Part shown: positions 46,033-56,628 of the stretch, one piece after another
Layout: each line of letters starts with the position of its first letter
Position numbering within the stretch: position 1 is the stretch's first letter
From: Perkinsus marinus ATCC 50983
Lineage: Eukaryota > Perkinsozoa > Perkinsida > Perkinsidae
Length of the DNA: 64,000 bases
Reading direction: 5' to 3'
NCBI RefSeq assembly: GCF_000006405.1
Contig: NW_003213889.1
Location: 82,914-146,913 of the forward strand
Notes under the pieces: model-generated
Database searches by the model: none
Seen by the model: only the letters and a program-made list of their open reading frames with translations
What the model was told of the DNA's origin: nothing
Program-made: the position numbers and the translations under genes

Positions 46033-48575
46033 TCACTTGGCCACCACGATGTCTGCCAGCTCCTTCGGGACCGAAGCTGCAGAACCATACACGGCTGCAT
46101 TACCACTATGCCCTAACAAATAACAGAACCCCTTACCTCACTACCAGAAGTGTGAACACAGTCTGGTCATGCTACAGGTCCAGGCCAGGAATCGAACCCA
46201 TACGTACCGCTCTTCACACCAGCGTCTAACTTCGCCTTCTCCGCCTTAAGACCAGCCTCGATATCCGTTAACAGTTCATCCATTTTCTTAGCGTTCAGAC
46301 GTGTGACGCATATATGAACGCCCGAGGGCATCTGCAGCATGTTCAAGTTCCTAAGGAGAGGAGACTTAAGCAATTTTCACTATGGCCATCCCACCAATGA
46401 GTCTTGGTGTTGTTCTTCAACCATTCTGCAAAGTCATAGTCATTAACCCCATTAGTGCAGGTAATAGCCACCACCGAAACGCTTGGACGGCCCAACACGC
46501 GAACTCCCTCTATGTCGTTGATTCCCTTCTCGAGGTGCTTAGCAGCAGATACTATATAGAGTCCATCATACAATCACAGTACAACCGGCGTGCTCACCAA
46601 TTGTCTTGCATGATTCTTTATACCCATCTCTTCCGATGTGCATCAAAGTCGCCCAAGTCGCTGCGACGGCAGCTGCTGGTCTGAATGGTGAACCCTTGGT
46701 GAGTGCATAGCATTAGTTCGAATTGGTTTACCTTGACCCGCATATGGTTGGAGTACCGTAGATACCACCTGGCCATTCACTGCAAGTAGAATACTGATAC
46801 TTGCGGAGGTCAGTCGACCGGAACATGAGCACACTGGTGCCCTTAGGGGCAAATCCGTATTTATGGGTATCACAGGAAATGGATGTGACGCCCGGGACGC
46901 GGAAATCGAACTGATAAACAGGCCCAAAATTCTCGTTCGGGGAAAATGTTAGAGCAGCATGTCTTACCCTCGTTGGCATAGGGAAGCCGTTCTCTTCCAT
47001 GAAAGGTAAGAGGTATCCTCCCAAGCAGCCGTCGACGTGGAGATTCGTCTTGTGCTCCAACGCAATCTTCGACAAACCTTCTATATTATCCACCACGCCT
47101 GAACCCAACATAACTTCAACCACTGCTATTGCGCCCGACCACAGCAAAGCAGAGACAGAGATATTATTTGAATTACCTTGAGGAAACTGCGGACAGCTGC
47201 CCACAATAGCGACAGTATTCTTGTTCACCAATGTTTCGACATGATTCAGATCAACGTCCATAATCTCCTGAGCACAACAGAGATGTCAGACATTCACCAT
47301 GGTCGGTCGAACCGGCAAGCTCTACTATACGATAGTGTAATAATCGTAACACAACTGCCATCGAGGGATAACTAGAGTATCTTATCGAGATGAGAGTATA
47401 ATCTGATGACCCGGACAAAGTAAAGTCAATATACGCGACTAATCACTATAAAGAAGGCATCTTCCATACTACCTCATTAAGCCGAGCTATCCGAACGTCT
47501 ATGCCAAAATACTGTCCAGCTTTGATGAAAGCAGCATGTGCACTGCGAGGTATGACGATGTTGGGCTCAGTGATACCCCTCTCCGCTCTGAAGAAGACCA
47601 AGCAACAACTCATTATGTACTACCGTACCACAGCCGGATGAGATCTTTGTAAGAAGACGAATGCCTGTGAGCAGAGATTTACCTTCCCCAGTCCCTATAG
47701 GCCTTCATCGCCAGCAGAATTGACTCAGTTCCGCCGCTAGTTACGGAACCACAAGCTCCTTCATCCGGCTTACCATTGAACAGATTGAGCGTCATTGCGA
47801 TAACCTAGCGTGTAGTCGTGACTCGTCGTCCGAGTGATGCAACTCCCACAAAGCTATCGTACCTCGGCTTCCATTTGCCGGGTCTTGGTGAACACGTCAG
47901 CATGTAGCAGATTGCTAAGGCCGAACATCCCCAATACCTAGAAGCGCGCATCATGAGTATTGCTTTGGAGCAGTCCATACTTACTTTCCCTTGCATCTCG
48001 TATAACTCCTCACCACCGTGGTACACACACCCACTCTGACCGCCATTCTTCCAGTTCATGTGTTCTTTCTCTGCGCACTTCTCCATGTGGGGAATAAGTT
48101 CGCTGGAAGACTTTCCTTCTAAACGACTGAGACTTGCCGTAAAGGATGGGTCCTATTTCATTACGCTTCGGTAGGACACTGTTCCTGGGTTCCACATCCT
48201 TGAGGACCATCTCGTCGAGTCCCTCGGTTGCCTTGTCCAGCTCAGCATCGATCTTTGCTCGAATTTGCGGTATGTGCCTCGCCTAATTCACAACAAATAA
48301 AGCGACGCGTGACGACGTCGTAACTTGCAGTGGCTAGGGAGTTCGATTCAACCCACCTGGTTTAGCGCGTAGCGCTTGAGAGGAACCTCGAATCCTTGAT
48401 GAAGGCCATATCGCTGCGAGTACTTCCAGAATCGGTAGGCAAAGAGGAGCACAAACCAGGTGAAGGTGGAAAGGACCACAGTATCGAAACGATCCTTTCC
48501 CCGCAGTCTGTCGTTTATCAGTAGCCGAATAGCAGCTATCAGGTTGCTCACTATGGGAACACTCGACGATGGCAT
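46033..48575 (-). CDS. Sphingosine-1-phosphate lyase, copy B (complete)
   Basis: ATG 48575 ([17 protein letters not shown]), then a membrane anchor ([18 protein letters not shown]) and [10 protein letters not shown]. Later exons: [32 protein letters not shown] with [80 protein letters not shown] (PLP Lys in DTHKY); [33 protein letters not shown]; stop 46035-46033. The order and the N-terminal anchor match the SPL family of PLP group II decarboxylase-fold enzymes on the ER, which irreversibly degrade sphingosine-1-phosphate. Introns short GT-AG. Head-to-head with the NYN gene. Confidence 0.92.
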
Positions 48576-48810
48576 TTTCAAATCTAACTGCGGGTAGAGT
48601 GGCTCTGACTGACACTAATACCCGACATGAATTACTGCTTATACAAAGACCCGTGAAGGCGCCCGTCAGCAACCATAAGCCAGTGAGCTTCTATATGATG
48701 GACGAGAGTATGTTCGACAGACGAACTATTGCTATCGCCGACATCTACACTCCTCCTATTGCACTTCTGATTGGATCGTTTCCTAAGGGTGGGGCTGTAT
48801 TGGCCATGTC

Positions 48811-49130
48811 CCGGGATGGCATATCCGCCCCACCCGAGAAATATAATAAACCAAGTCCCGGGATGGCATATCCGCCCCACCCCGGAAATATAATAAACCA
48901 AGTCCCGGGATGGCATATCCGCCCCACCCCGGAAATATAATATACCAAGTCCCGGGATGGCATATCCGCCCCACCACGGAAGTATAATACACCAAAGCAT
49001 GTCCCGGGATGGCATATCCGCCCCACCACGGAAGTATAATACACCAAAGCATGTCCCGGGATGGCATATCCGCCCCACCCCGGAAATATAATATACCAAA
49101 GCATGTCCCGGGATGGCATATCCGCCCCAC
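48811..49130. repeat. Minisatellite, 7 units of 46-53 bp
   Basis: Units start with CCCGGGATGGCATATCCGCC at 48811, 48857, 48904, 48951, 49003, 49054 and 49107, followed by CCAC-C/A-CGGAA-A/G-TATAATA and CCAAG or CCAAAGCATG. Unit length grows from 46-47 to 51-53 bp in the right half. A single unit in reverse orientation lies at 49240-49274, and another in copy A at 37876-37912. Long open frames across the array are artefacts of unit length. Confidence 0.95.
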
Positions 49131-49285
49131 AAAGCATGTCCTACGCATCCCCCTGACCCGTTAAGGCGCATAGGTCCGTCGGACTGACTCAATCCGTTGC
49201 CCCAATGACATATAGCCACCCTAGGGCGTGCTTTGATATATTATATTTCCCGGGTGGGGCGGATATGCCATCCAGACAAATTGGC

Positions 49286-49837
49286 CATGTAAGCACAACA
49301 TCGCCACGAGAATACAGATTGCATTATACAGTTTATCACAACTCAACTTCTTCCTTATGCGCAGACCACTGAATTCTCGCGCGCGCCCTGGTATCAAAGG
49401 GAAATGCTTCATGTCTGAAAGCTTCAAGGGATTGTTACGTGGATGCCAAACTATACATGGTCACTCCAAATTTCTAAGTTGATTGGTATGTGCCCAAGTT
49501 GTGAATGGACTNNNNNNNNNNNNNNNNNNNNNNNNNNNNNNNNNNNNNNNNNNNNNNNNNNNNNNNNNNNNNNNNNNNNNNNNNNNNNNNNNNNNNNNNN
49601 NNNNNNNNNNNCCATGTAAGCACAACATCGCCACGAGAATACAGATTGCATTATACAGTTTATCACAACTCAACTTCTTCCTTATGCGCAGACCACTGAA
49701 TTCTCGCGCGCGCCCTGGTATCAAAGGGAAATGCTTCATGTCTGAAAGCTTCAAGGGATTGTTACGTGGATGCCAAACTATACATGGTCACTCCAAATTT
49801 CTAAGTTGATTGGTATGTGCCCAAGTTGTGAATGGAC
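49286..49837. repeat. Identical ~226 bp flanks around a gap (likely assembly artefact)
   Basis: Sequence 49286-49511 before the 100-N gap (49512-49611) is repeated exactly at 49612-49837 after it, ending at the same GAATGGACT. Copy A has this segment once. Two contig ends that overlap but were not merged would give exactly this. Confidence 0.85.
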
Positions 49838-50956
49838 TCGTCATCATACCCTCCCCACCCCTCTCATGATGTTGGTCGTGCCGAAATAGTCCTCAATGCC
49901 GCTAACCTCGGCTTCGCCTACGGGAGTGCATGTCTTGGTCGATCTAGTACGTTCGATTGGCGAGGAGTACTGTCGGCCTGGCACTATTATAAAATACGCG
50001 GCATTGAGAGGTGTCTGGTCGCTGTTAACGAGTCCTTGCTGAGGCATAACCCGGATGTACCCTTGGAGCTGAAAGATAGTTTGTCTAAGGCTCCCCCAAG
50101 AGACGGTATGAAGGATTTGGACGACTTGCTCACTATTCGACTGGCCATGGTAAACGATGCTCAGTTCGTTGACAATGATAACTACAGGGATTGGGTTGAA
50201 CGGTTGCAAGATGACAAGGAAACGCTGAAATGGTTCTTGAACGAAGGGATGAAAAACCATTGTTATTACAGCATGTCAGCTGATGGTGAATTTACTCCAG
50301 TCTTATCCGCTCCCATGCCTCGATCTGCAATGGATATTGATGAGGACTTGAATGGTGACGACAACGATGCAAAGGACGACGAGGTTATCCCTGTTGGGTT
50401 CAGTGGCTATCATCTCGATAATCAACAGGACGCTAGTGCTATTCCTGGTACTGTCACTGAGCCTCACGTCATGAAACACTTTGGAGGTAAAGCAGCGAGA
50501 CCTTACCGAGTATCAAGGCCCAGTTATGGCACAGGTCCGAGGAAGCACCCAACAGGTCCATACATGCATCCTACGAGAGCTGCTAATTTCTCTAGGAGTC
50601 ATCGGACGGAGCCTCCCGTTATGAACTCCGTGACTCAGTATAAAGCCGTTAATGACTCTTGGGAGGATGGTGCGATCAAATTGGGCAGCTTTCATGTTAA
50701 TAGTTCTTCTTCAACGCCAACGACCAAGAAGTCGCGAAATTGTCGCGGGGTGGGTGTGGCAGGCAGGGTCAATCCAGTCCAGCAAAGAGTTGCATCTCAG
50801 TTCCTTCAACAAAGTACTCCTGTTCATCGTTCGGGATGCGGCTGCCTTCAGCCATTCTGTGGTGGTGGTGGATCAGTAGTTAACGGTGGTGTTGAGGAGT
50901 CTTGGGATGACAACACTGTGGCGTTCGTTACTAAAGATGGATTTGATTCTCATTGA
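49832..50956 (+). CDS. Zc3h12a-like NYN-domain ribonuclease homologue, copy B
   Basis: 374 aa, same length as copy A, with only scattered substitutions (for example AWHYYKI for AWHYHKI, GFSGYHL for GFSAYHL). Catalytic positions are the same: LNAAN in place of the family IDGSN, DLDD and VDNDNYRDW retained. Acidic linker (DIDEDLNGDDNDAKDDE) follows the nuclease domain; the C-terminus is probably disordered. Intact reading frame in both copies argues that both are expressed or recently duplicated. The ATG lies within the duplicated gap flank, so the true promoter is the region after the minisatellite. Confidence 0.65.
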   Translation: MDSSSYPPHPSHDVGRAEIVLNAANLGFAYGSACLGRSSTFDWRGVLSAWHYYKIRGIERCLVAVNESLLRHNPDVPLELKDSLSKAPPRDGMKDLDDLLTIRLAMVNDAQFVDNDNYRDWVERLQDDKETLKWFLNEGMKNHCYYSMSADGEFTPVLSAPMPRSAMDIDEDLNGDDNDAKDDEVIPVGFSGYHLDNQQDASAIPGTVTEPHVMKHFGGKAARPYRVSRPSYGTGPRKHPTGPYMHPTRAANFSRSHRTEPPVMNSVTQYKAVNDSWEDGAIKLGSFHVNSSSSTPTTKKSRNCRGVGVAGRVNPVQQRVASQFLQQSTPVHRSGCGCLQPFCGGGGSVVNGGVEESWDDNTVAFVTKDGFDSH

Positions 50957-51100
50957 GGTAGGATTCGTATAAGTAGTATTGCGTAGCACTATTTTCTCTC
51001 ACATACCATTTAGCTCTAGTGACTCCGGTGAAGTGTTGCGTGAAGTAGGAGTTGCAGACGGGGCAGTCGTCTCAGTATTTTTTCGTACACCTTCACGCTC

Positions 51101-52518
51101 ATGGACGTTGTTTATTTCGACACTATTGGTGGGGACCTAGATCCAACGGCAGTAGCGGCTCGGTGCCTTGCCGAGCTTGTCAACGAACATAAAGGAACAG
51201 ACTTCATCACCTTCACTCGATGTAATAATGCAAGACATTAAGATTAGCTCAAAACTAAGGAACTCACAGTATTTCGCTATGTTCACTGCGTTGTCTGTCA
51301 GGCTCGTTCCCTTCGACGGCGTGGCTTGGGGATCTTCCCGCTGCCTGCATTCGGGAAGCTCCTAATGATCAAGGTTTGTATGCTGTTGGGGATATAGTGC
51401 GAGGAAGGGATCTGTTGGAGGCCATGTCGCGTAATAAGGGCAGAGGTTGAGAAACTTCGAGCTATTGGGTCGTGGAAGACTGTTCTGCGCCAAGCACTTG
51501 TCATTGCTAATGTGCTCATAGTAATTCTAGAATATCGCGATGGTCTATGTGTCTCATATCGTTGTTCCTCGCTCTAGTTTTCCTCCAAGACGGTCCTATT
51601 CCTCCGAAAGATGCCGCCTTCTCTGCATATTTAGAAGTCGAATTTGCACGATGCCTGGAGTGAGTCCCACAGCATATAAGTGCACACATGAACACGTCCT
51701 CCCAGATACATACTGTGGGCTAATGACACCGTATTTGAGAACTATACTCGGGAAGTATACGCTACGACTGTTCATAACTTCATCCTGCGGAACTTTATGT
51801 AATCTCTTTCTTTGAGGAGATCTGTCCGAGGAGTCCTTCTGTTAGGTTAACCAGTTCGTCCGAGCGAACGGCCCGATCTAGACATAGCGGCATTCCAAAC
51901 ATGTCTGTGTGTGTGGAGCGTCTCGAGCAGGTAAGTGCATAATAGGTGGTTATATGAACTACGTCGTCCAGATACTCAATCGCCTTAGTCGTTGGGCTCT
52001 ATCCCTCGATTATGGCACTCTGCTAGACTCCACGGAGCACGGTGATGGTAATGGCCATTGTAACGGAGGGATGAATGGTGATTGCACATGGACGCCCTCG
52101 AAGGTACCATTAGTTCAGTTCGAGAGTCTCGGCAGTGCTAGTGTCTTCAGCTCGTAGTCAGCGAAGCGTTCGGTTACTTGGCAGTTCTATTGTCTATACC
52201 GTTGCCTCGTGTGGAGAAGAAACTGAGGCTACTCCTGCAGGACCAACGGTGGCAAGGACTTCATGACTTCTGTCGAAAGGTTATATACAACACATATATA
52301 TACATACCGTTACCACTTCTCTGTCAGATCGAGGGGAGGGTGTCTGTCTTCCACGGTGGGCGCAATTTCCTCAATGTTACGATAGATGTTCTCGAGCACA
52401 AGTCGTGGTTCGAGGTGGGCATTTCACTAGCGCTAATTGCTAGCGTTGTTGTGCATTCTCCACATCTATCAGATATGGGGATTTGGTGTGAAAGCAGAGG
52501 AGCGAGACCGCTCGGATA
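51101..52518 (+). CDS. Unrecognised membrane protein (complete copy)
   Basis: Exon-like stretches in order: MDVVYFDTIGGDLDPTAV and ELVNEHKGADFITFTR; a transmembrane helix SWKTVLRLALVIANVLIVIL; across a GT-AG intron VFLQDGPIPPKDAAFSAYLE; NDTVFENYTREVYATTVHNF; a Gly/Asn/Cys patch NGHCNGGMNGDC reminiscent of EGF; PLPRVEKKLRLLLQDQRW; and GRVSVFHGGRNFLNVTIDV with a second hydrophobic segment (VGISLALIASVVVH). The early exon also differs from copy A by one nucleotide near 51062, leaving the start uncertain. No family recognised. Confidence 0.35.
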
Positions 52519-52619
52519 GTCATGATTCTACCTGTAAGGTTGAGATCGGGAGTTTCGTGGCGCGCCGTCAGGGCACCCGTCCTTGAATGGGTGTAGACCT
52601 AGTAAAGTTAGCTGCTGTA

Positions 52620-52836
52620 TCTCAGGCGCCGAGCCCCAGGGGTATCCAGACGACGTGGCTCATCCTGAAGATTACGAGCAGTCTGCTATGTGGTGGCAGC
52701 GTGCTGCGTTCGCTGGTATAGCAGGGACTATCATCCTTGGGTAGGCGGAGCGATCCAAGCCCTTATTGTTAGTTTGGCGCTGTTCTAGGTACATGGCAAC
52801 TGGTTGGAATCCCCCATTTGAGATTCAGATGTCGTA
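52620..52836 (+). CDS. Small single-pass membrane protein (respiratory-subunit-like)
   Basis: Exon AEPQGYPDDVAHPEDYEQS / MWWQRAAFAGIAGTIILG joins across a ~50-nt intron (GTAGGCGG to TGTTCTAG) to YMATGWNPPFEIQMS and TAG. One transmembrane helix and a short acidic N-terminal part resemble small accessory subunits of mitochondrial respiratory complexes, but no specific family is recognised. The first exon with the ATG was not identified; a TTTCGTGGCGCG word lies just upstream (52553-52564). Confidence 0.35.
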
Positions 52837-52971
52837 GCGGGAAACCTGACTGTGCGTTTCTGTGTTAGTCAATCTTGAGTTGTTTTGATGGTCTTGCGCT
52901 CAATATCGAGTTATCCTTTTTTCGCAGTTTTTGAATCTGAGAGATTACAGGTTCAATAGATTCGCCATGGA

Positions 52972-53310
52972 AGATACAAGTAGGTTGATCTGAACTCATG
53001 CATAAAAGGATGCGAGTTCGTTTCGGTAGGTTATTATATGATATTTGCTGCCTTCTGGGTCCTTCTCGGAATAGCCTATTACATCTGGTACGCGAAGCAG
53101 GTTAGTGATAATTTAAGTGCAGCACGGAAGATCAATGGTGTGGTAGGTCCTCATCACTTTTGCCATCGTAATGTTGGTATTGTTCAGAAACCCAAGAAGC
53201 GTGCCCGCGAGAACTGGACTATCAATCAAATGTGATGTTTTATCGAGTAGTTTCATCATTTTTCCGCCTTGTGTTGTTGCCGAGTGGTCGAGTGAATGCG
53301 GTCGTCCTCA
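52972..53310 (+). CDS. Small two-helix membrane protein
   Basis: ATG 52972 (MEDTS) joins over a short intron to YYMIFAAFWVLLGIAYYIWY, then over a second intron (GTTAGTGAT to GTGGTAG) to VLITFAIVMLVLFRNPRSVP. Two transmembrane helices separated by a short loop. The stop position depends on the last exon frame and is uncertain. Unrecognised. Confidence 0.35.
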
Positions 53311-53757
53311 GTCGTGACAAGGTCAGATTGGTCGTTTCGAGTAGATATAGACGAATTGGAGGTATGAGGTAATGCGACATGCCTTACTTGTGGTGATCAC
53401 GTCATTACAGTAGTTTGTGAGAAAATCAGAGCCACTTCCTGGTCACCACTCTTAGCTGTGATTCATAGCGGGCATGTAAGACTCTCTGATGTATCGACTG
53501 TGTGCCCTGAGTGTAAGCATTTCATCTCTCATACATAACTACTGCTTCCGTAGCATGCCACTACAGTGTGTATTGTAGTTCGCTACTGTGACACATATTG
53601 CAAGTATAATTGCTACTCATGTACTCAACTGGAACACAACAGTACCGGGAATGGCGTACTAATCATACAATATGCTATTACTGGACTACTACTATTCTAT
53701 CACTCATATCGAGTACCTGCATAGCAAGGCTTCGTTCATCAACCCACAACCGAATGC

Positions 53758-54825
53758 TTACCCTTTATGGGCCTTTTTCCCCCACTTGATATCACCATTG
53801 GGATCCAAGACCTCCGTAAATTCCCGAATTTTATCGCCACTCCCATCAGTCTCGTCAACTAGACCATCAATCGGCTTATGCATAACAATACGGCGAATCC
53901 GATCGGATAGGAGACCATTAGAGCTCTTGTTCGGCAACCTAATGACGAGCACGTCGTACTGGGTTTACAGCGCCTGAGTATATCACTTTCTCAACCCCTT
54001 CTTCGAGTCGAGCACATACACCGTCTTGTTGATGGCATGGGCCGCGAGCACTTCAACGCGCTGATTAAGATAAGCTCTAACATCAAATTTCCCTGGTCTT
54101 CTACCTGAGGTCCTGTCAGGTCCACATCGTCGGATGAATTTGTCACTAGAACCACTGCATGGCAGAGGGCAATGTACGTTGGTATCTGTACGAGGATCTC
54201 GATAGGACGCTACTCGTCGGTTAGCACTCACTCCGTTGGCACCGGCGTCTCTCGGTCCCTTCATTGACTGGAACTTCGTCAAGTGTCCAGGCAGCATGAA
54301 GTACGTTCGCCGACGCAGATCGTGAGATACTGAGAACCCACGCAAAATGAGCGGAGCGGAGCAATTCATATTTCTCACCATCTTTAGATTTTCCACACCA
54401 GCGACCTAAGGAGGCCAACATTGGGATAGCCGCCGAAAGCGGTCGGGTGTCTGGACAGTACGAAAGATAGATTGAGTGCGTGCATAGTAAAATTACCTCT
54501 ATCATACTCGGCTGAGCGCCGCCGGTCCGACGTGCCGTGACGGTCATCATCCCGCGAACCTCTGTCACTACCGTCAGTCCGTGATCTTTTATCACTATCT
54601 ACTTTCCGATCGGGGGATCGCTTCCTCTTATGAGATGATCGATCTTCGAGCAACTGCATGATAGTTACGAACAAAATGGATGACTATTATTACCAGCGGG
54701 GCATCCTCGTCGAAGGGATCCACACTGGCCGACCCATCATCAGATGTGTGACTGACTTCAGCTTGATTATCTACATACGTGCATGCTCCTAGACCAAGTG
54801 AGTGGAAGAAGCCATTACCAGGCAT
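53758..54825 (-). CDS. RS/Arg-Asp-rich nuclear-type protein, unrecognised
   Basis: ATG 54825 (MPGNGFFHSLGLGACTYVD) to DPFDEDAPL, GT-AG intron, then a charged tract HKRKRSPDRKVDSDKRSR / RGSRDDDRHGTSDRRRS typical of splicing-associated proteins. Downstream exons read RGFSVSHDLRRRTYFMLPGH, GKFDVRAYLNQRVEVLAAH / INKTVYVLDSKKGLRK, and DVLVIRLPNKSSNGLLSDRI to GDIKWGKKAHKG. The last joins are not fully phase-consistent in my reading. Nuclear RNA-processing role is inferred from composition only. Confidence 0.4.
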
Positions 54826-54972
54826 AAAAAGGGGATCCGGATTGAGCTGTGTCCGAGGATAAGATACGTAGAAGACGTTGGAGTCTACAAAGTCCTTCGG
54901 AAGAGACGAGGCCGAACACTGAACATAATCACTTTCGGTATGATATGCGCGCAGCGCGAAGAATTCAAAGAT

Positions 54973-56059
54973 TCATTTTCCCTTGAGTTGTACTACCAGC
55001 TTCTTGGCTAAGTATTCATCCCTGTCTCTCCGATCTCCTTTTATATCCTCCCAATTAGTGAGATGTTTGCTCGACAGCACACATGGCATCGGACACAACT
55101 GCCACTGCTCGAGATACGACAACGAAACGGAGACCCGATTGTCTCTTATGCTCCTAAAAGGAAACGAATCACAACAGAGGTGACGATTCCTGTCTTACCG
55201 TATTTGCTGTAGAGTCGGGACGATTTGGCTGTTGCGATAGCTTGTTAGCACCTTTACATTCTCGGGTTTAACTTTCTTCGTGACATCACCATCTAAGAGA
55301 ACCTAAGCGAGGAGGAAGTCCATCGGATGTGGTTGATGATGATGATGTTGTTGCTTACAACGTAACGCTGTAGCTGCTTGTCGAAGTCCTTACATTCACC
55401 GATACTACCATTGAGTTTATAGGCGGCGATGAGGCCCTGAAGAAAGGAGACCCCGAAGGGCAAAATGCGAGCTCTATGGTGAGTAAAGAAAACGATGATA
55501 AGAGTATTCAATGACGGCAATACACTGGATGCCAATTGGTATCTACTAGATGAATATCAATGGTAAGGGCCGTTACGATGGTGAACTACGCCCCACGATA
55601 GAGGTAAGCGTACATGGTCCATAGAGAGCTCATGTGTTAGTCCTTTTCACGGAGGGTGATAGGCTCAAGTATCCTGAAACGCCCAAACCCAAGACTACAA
55701 ACCTTTTATTTCGATGATGACCTATAAGGAAGAGTCCCCACGAACAGTACTTGCAGTTCGACGACGCAGCCTGTGAGAAGACGTCGTAGGTTGGGCCCTC
55801 TGACTCGCTTCGTCACGTTGGTTTCATCCAGTCTCACATCATACCTATAGGGGAAGTAGTATGGAAATATCTTCAAGTCGGGTCCCTCCTACCTCTGTGA
55901 TAATTGGTCGAATCTGACTATCCTACCAGTTTGGCCGTCTAGCCCAGGATAGTCGCGTAGGTCAACAAGTCTTACAGCGTCGCCTCTTTCGATACCAGTT
56001 ATATCCTCATCGTTATGAATGCTCATGGGAGAGTCAGAAGGAGATGGTAGTGCCGTCAT
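54973..56059 (-). CDS. Protein with tandem LNG-type SH3-like domains
   Basis: ATG 56059 (MTALPSPSDSPMSIHND), then GDAVRLVDLRDYPGLDGQTG / RIVRFDQLSQR, intron, YDVRLDETNVTKRVRGPNL. A second unit follows: YKLNGSIGECKDFDKQLQRY, intron, VVLLDGDVTKKVKPENVKVL. Both have the pattern L-(N/D)-G-x-x-G ... (F/Y)-D ... R-Y-x-V-x-L-D ... K-x-x-x-x-N-(L/V), known from small SH3-like modules attached to DnaJ, MYND and other proteins. The C-terminus reads SYLEQWQLCPMPCVLSSKHL to VVQLKGK, stop 54975-54973. Function unknown; likely protein-binding adaptor. Confidence 0.5.
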
Positions 56060-56106
56060 CGTTAATAGAAGCTATTGGCTTGGACGTGAGATAAGGGTGG
56101 AATTTC

Positions 56107-56145
56107 GTGGCGCGTGAAGTTTTTTTGTAATTTCGTGGCGCGTGA
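56107..56145 (+). promoter_or_regulatory. Two GTGGCGCGTGA motifs in divergent promoter
   Basis: ATTTCGTGGCGCGTGA occurs twice, at 56102-56117 and 56130-56145, 28 bp apart, and 48-86 bp upstream of the SH3-like gene start. The spacing and near-identity of the flanks suggest duplicated regulatory sites. Confidence 0.4.
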
Positions 56146-56628
56146 CATTTTCATCACGATGCCAGTCGGGTCGTTCGATTCGGGCTCTCTAATGCATTCG
56201 AACACCTCGAGCCCTACGGTTAGTCTAGGGAGCCGCGAGGGTTACCCTCGGGACCCTCATTCACTTCTGTAGTACAGTGGGGTGATACAGTAACTGTATC
56301 ACATCCTTGTTTTGCTCGCGCGGGACGTAGTTCTGAAATTTTATTTGGGAGAGAACTTTTTTCTGTAGACGAGGCTGCTGTACTGGAAGAGTAACCCCGA
56401 GTTTGTGCCCCAGTAGAGCTTCTCTTTCCGTTGAATACCTAGGCTTAGGTGGCAAACATAATTTGGAGACGCCTTGTAACGTCGTAACGCTCGCATCTTA
56501 AAACGCCCAGCCGCCTGGTAAAAGCCTCAGATGATCGCTGAGCACATTCTGAGTCAGCTCATTGGGTTCGCTCTCTGGGTCCGTCGATTCGAATGTAATT
56601 CTTTTTGATGTAGTTTTTACTCACTATA

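Larger units (their letters stand above)
44140..51534. repeat. Segmental duplication, copy B
   Basis: Direct-repeat partner of 33646-39835. It is the more complete copy: it includes the lyase N-terminus, the minisatellite, and uninterrupted continuation of the membrane gene past the breakpoint at 51534, which suggests B is the ancestral locus and A the derived one. Confidence 0.95.

Noticed and set aside
48569-48940. 123-codon plus-strand ORF at the lyase 5' end
   Set aside because: It overlaps the lyase start antisense and its second half is minisatellite translated by chance.
48632-49219. Three long minus-strand ORFs with GYAIPGHALVYY-type repeats
   Set aside because: They are all three frames of the minisatellite; repeat units without stops give open frames in each.
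53270-53360. tRNA-like A-box (TTGCCGAGTGGTCGAG)
   Set aside because: No matching acceptor stem and no convincing T-arm; B-box is degenerate.
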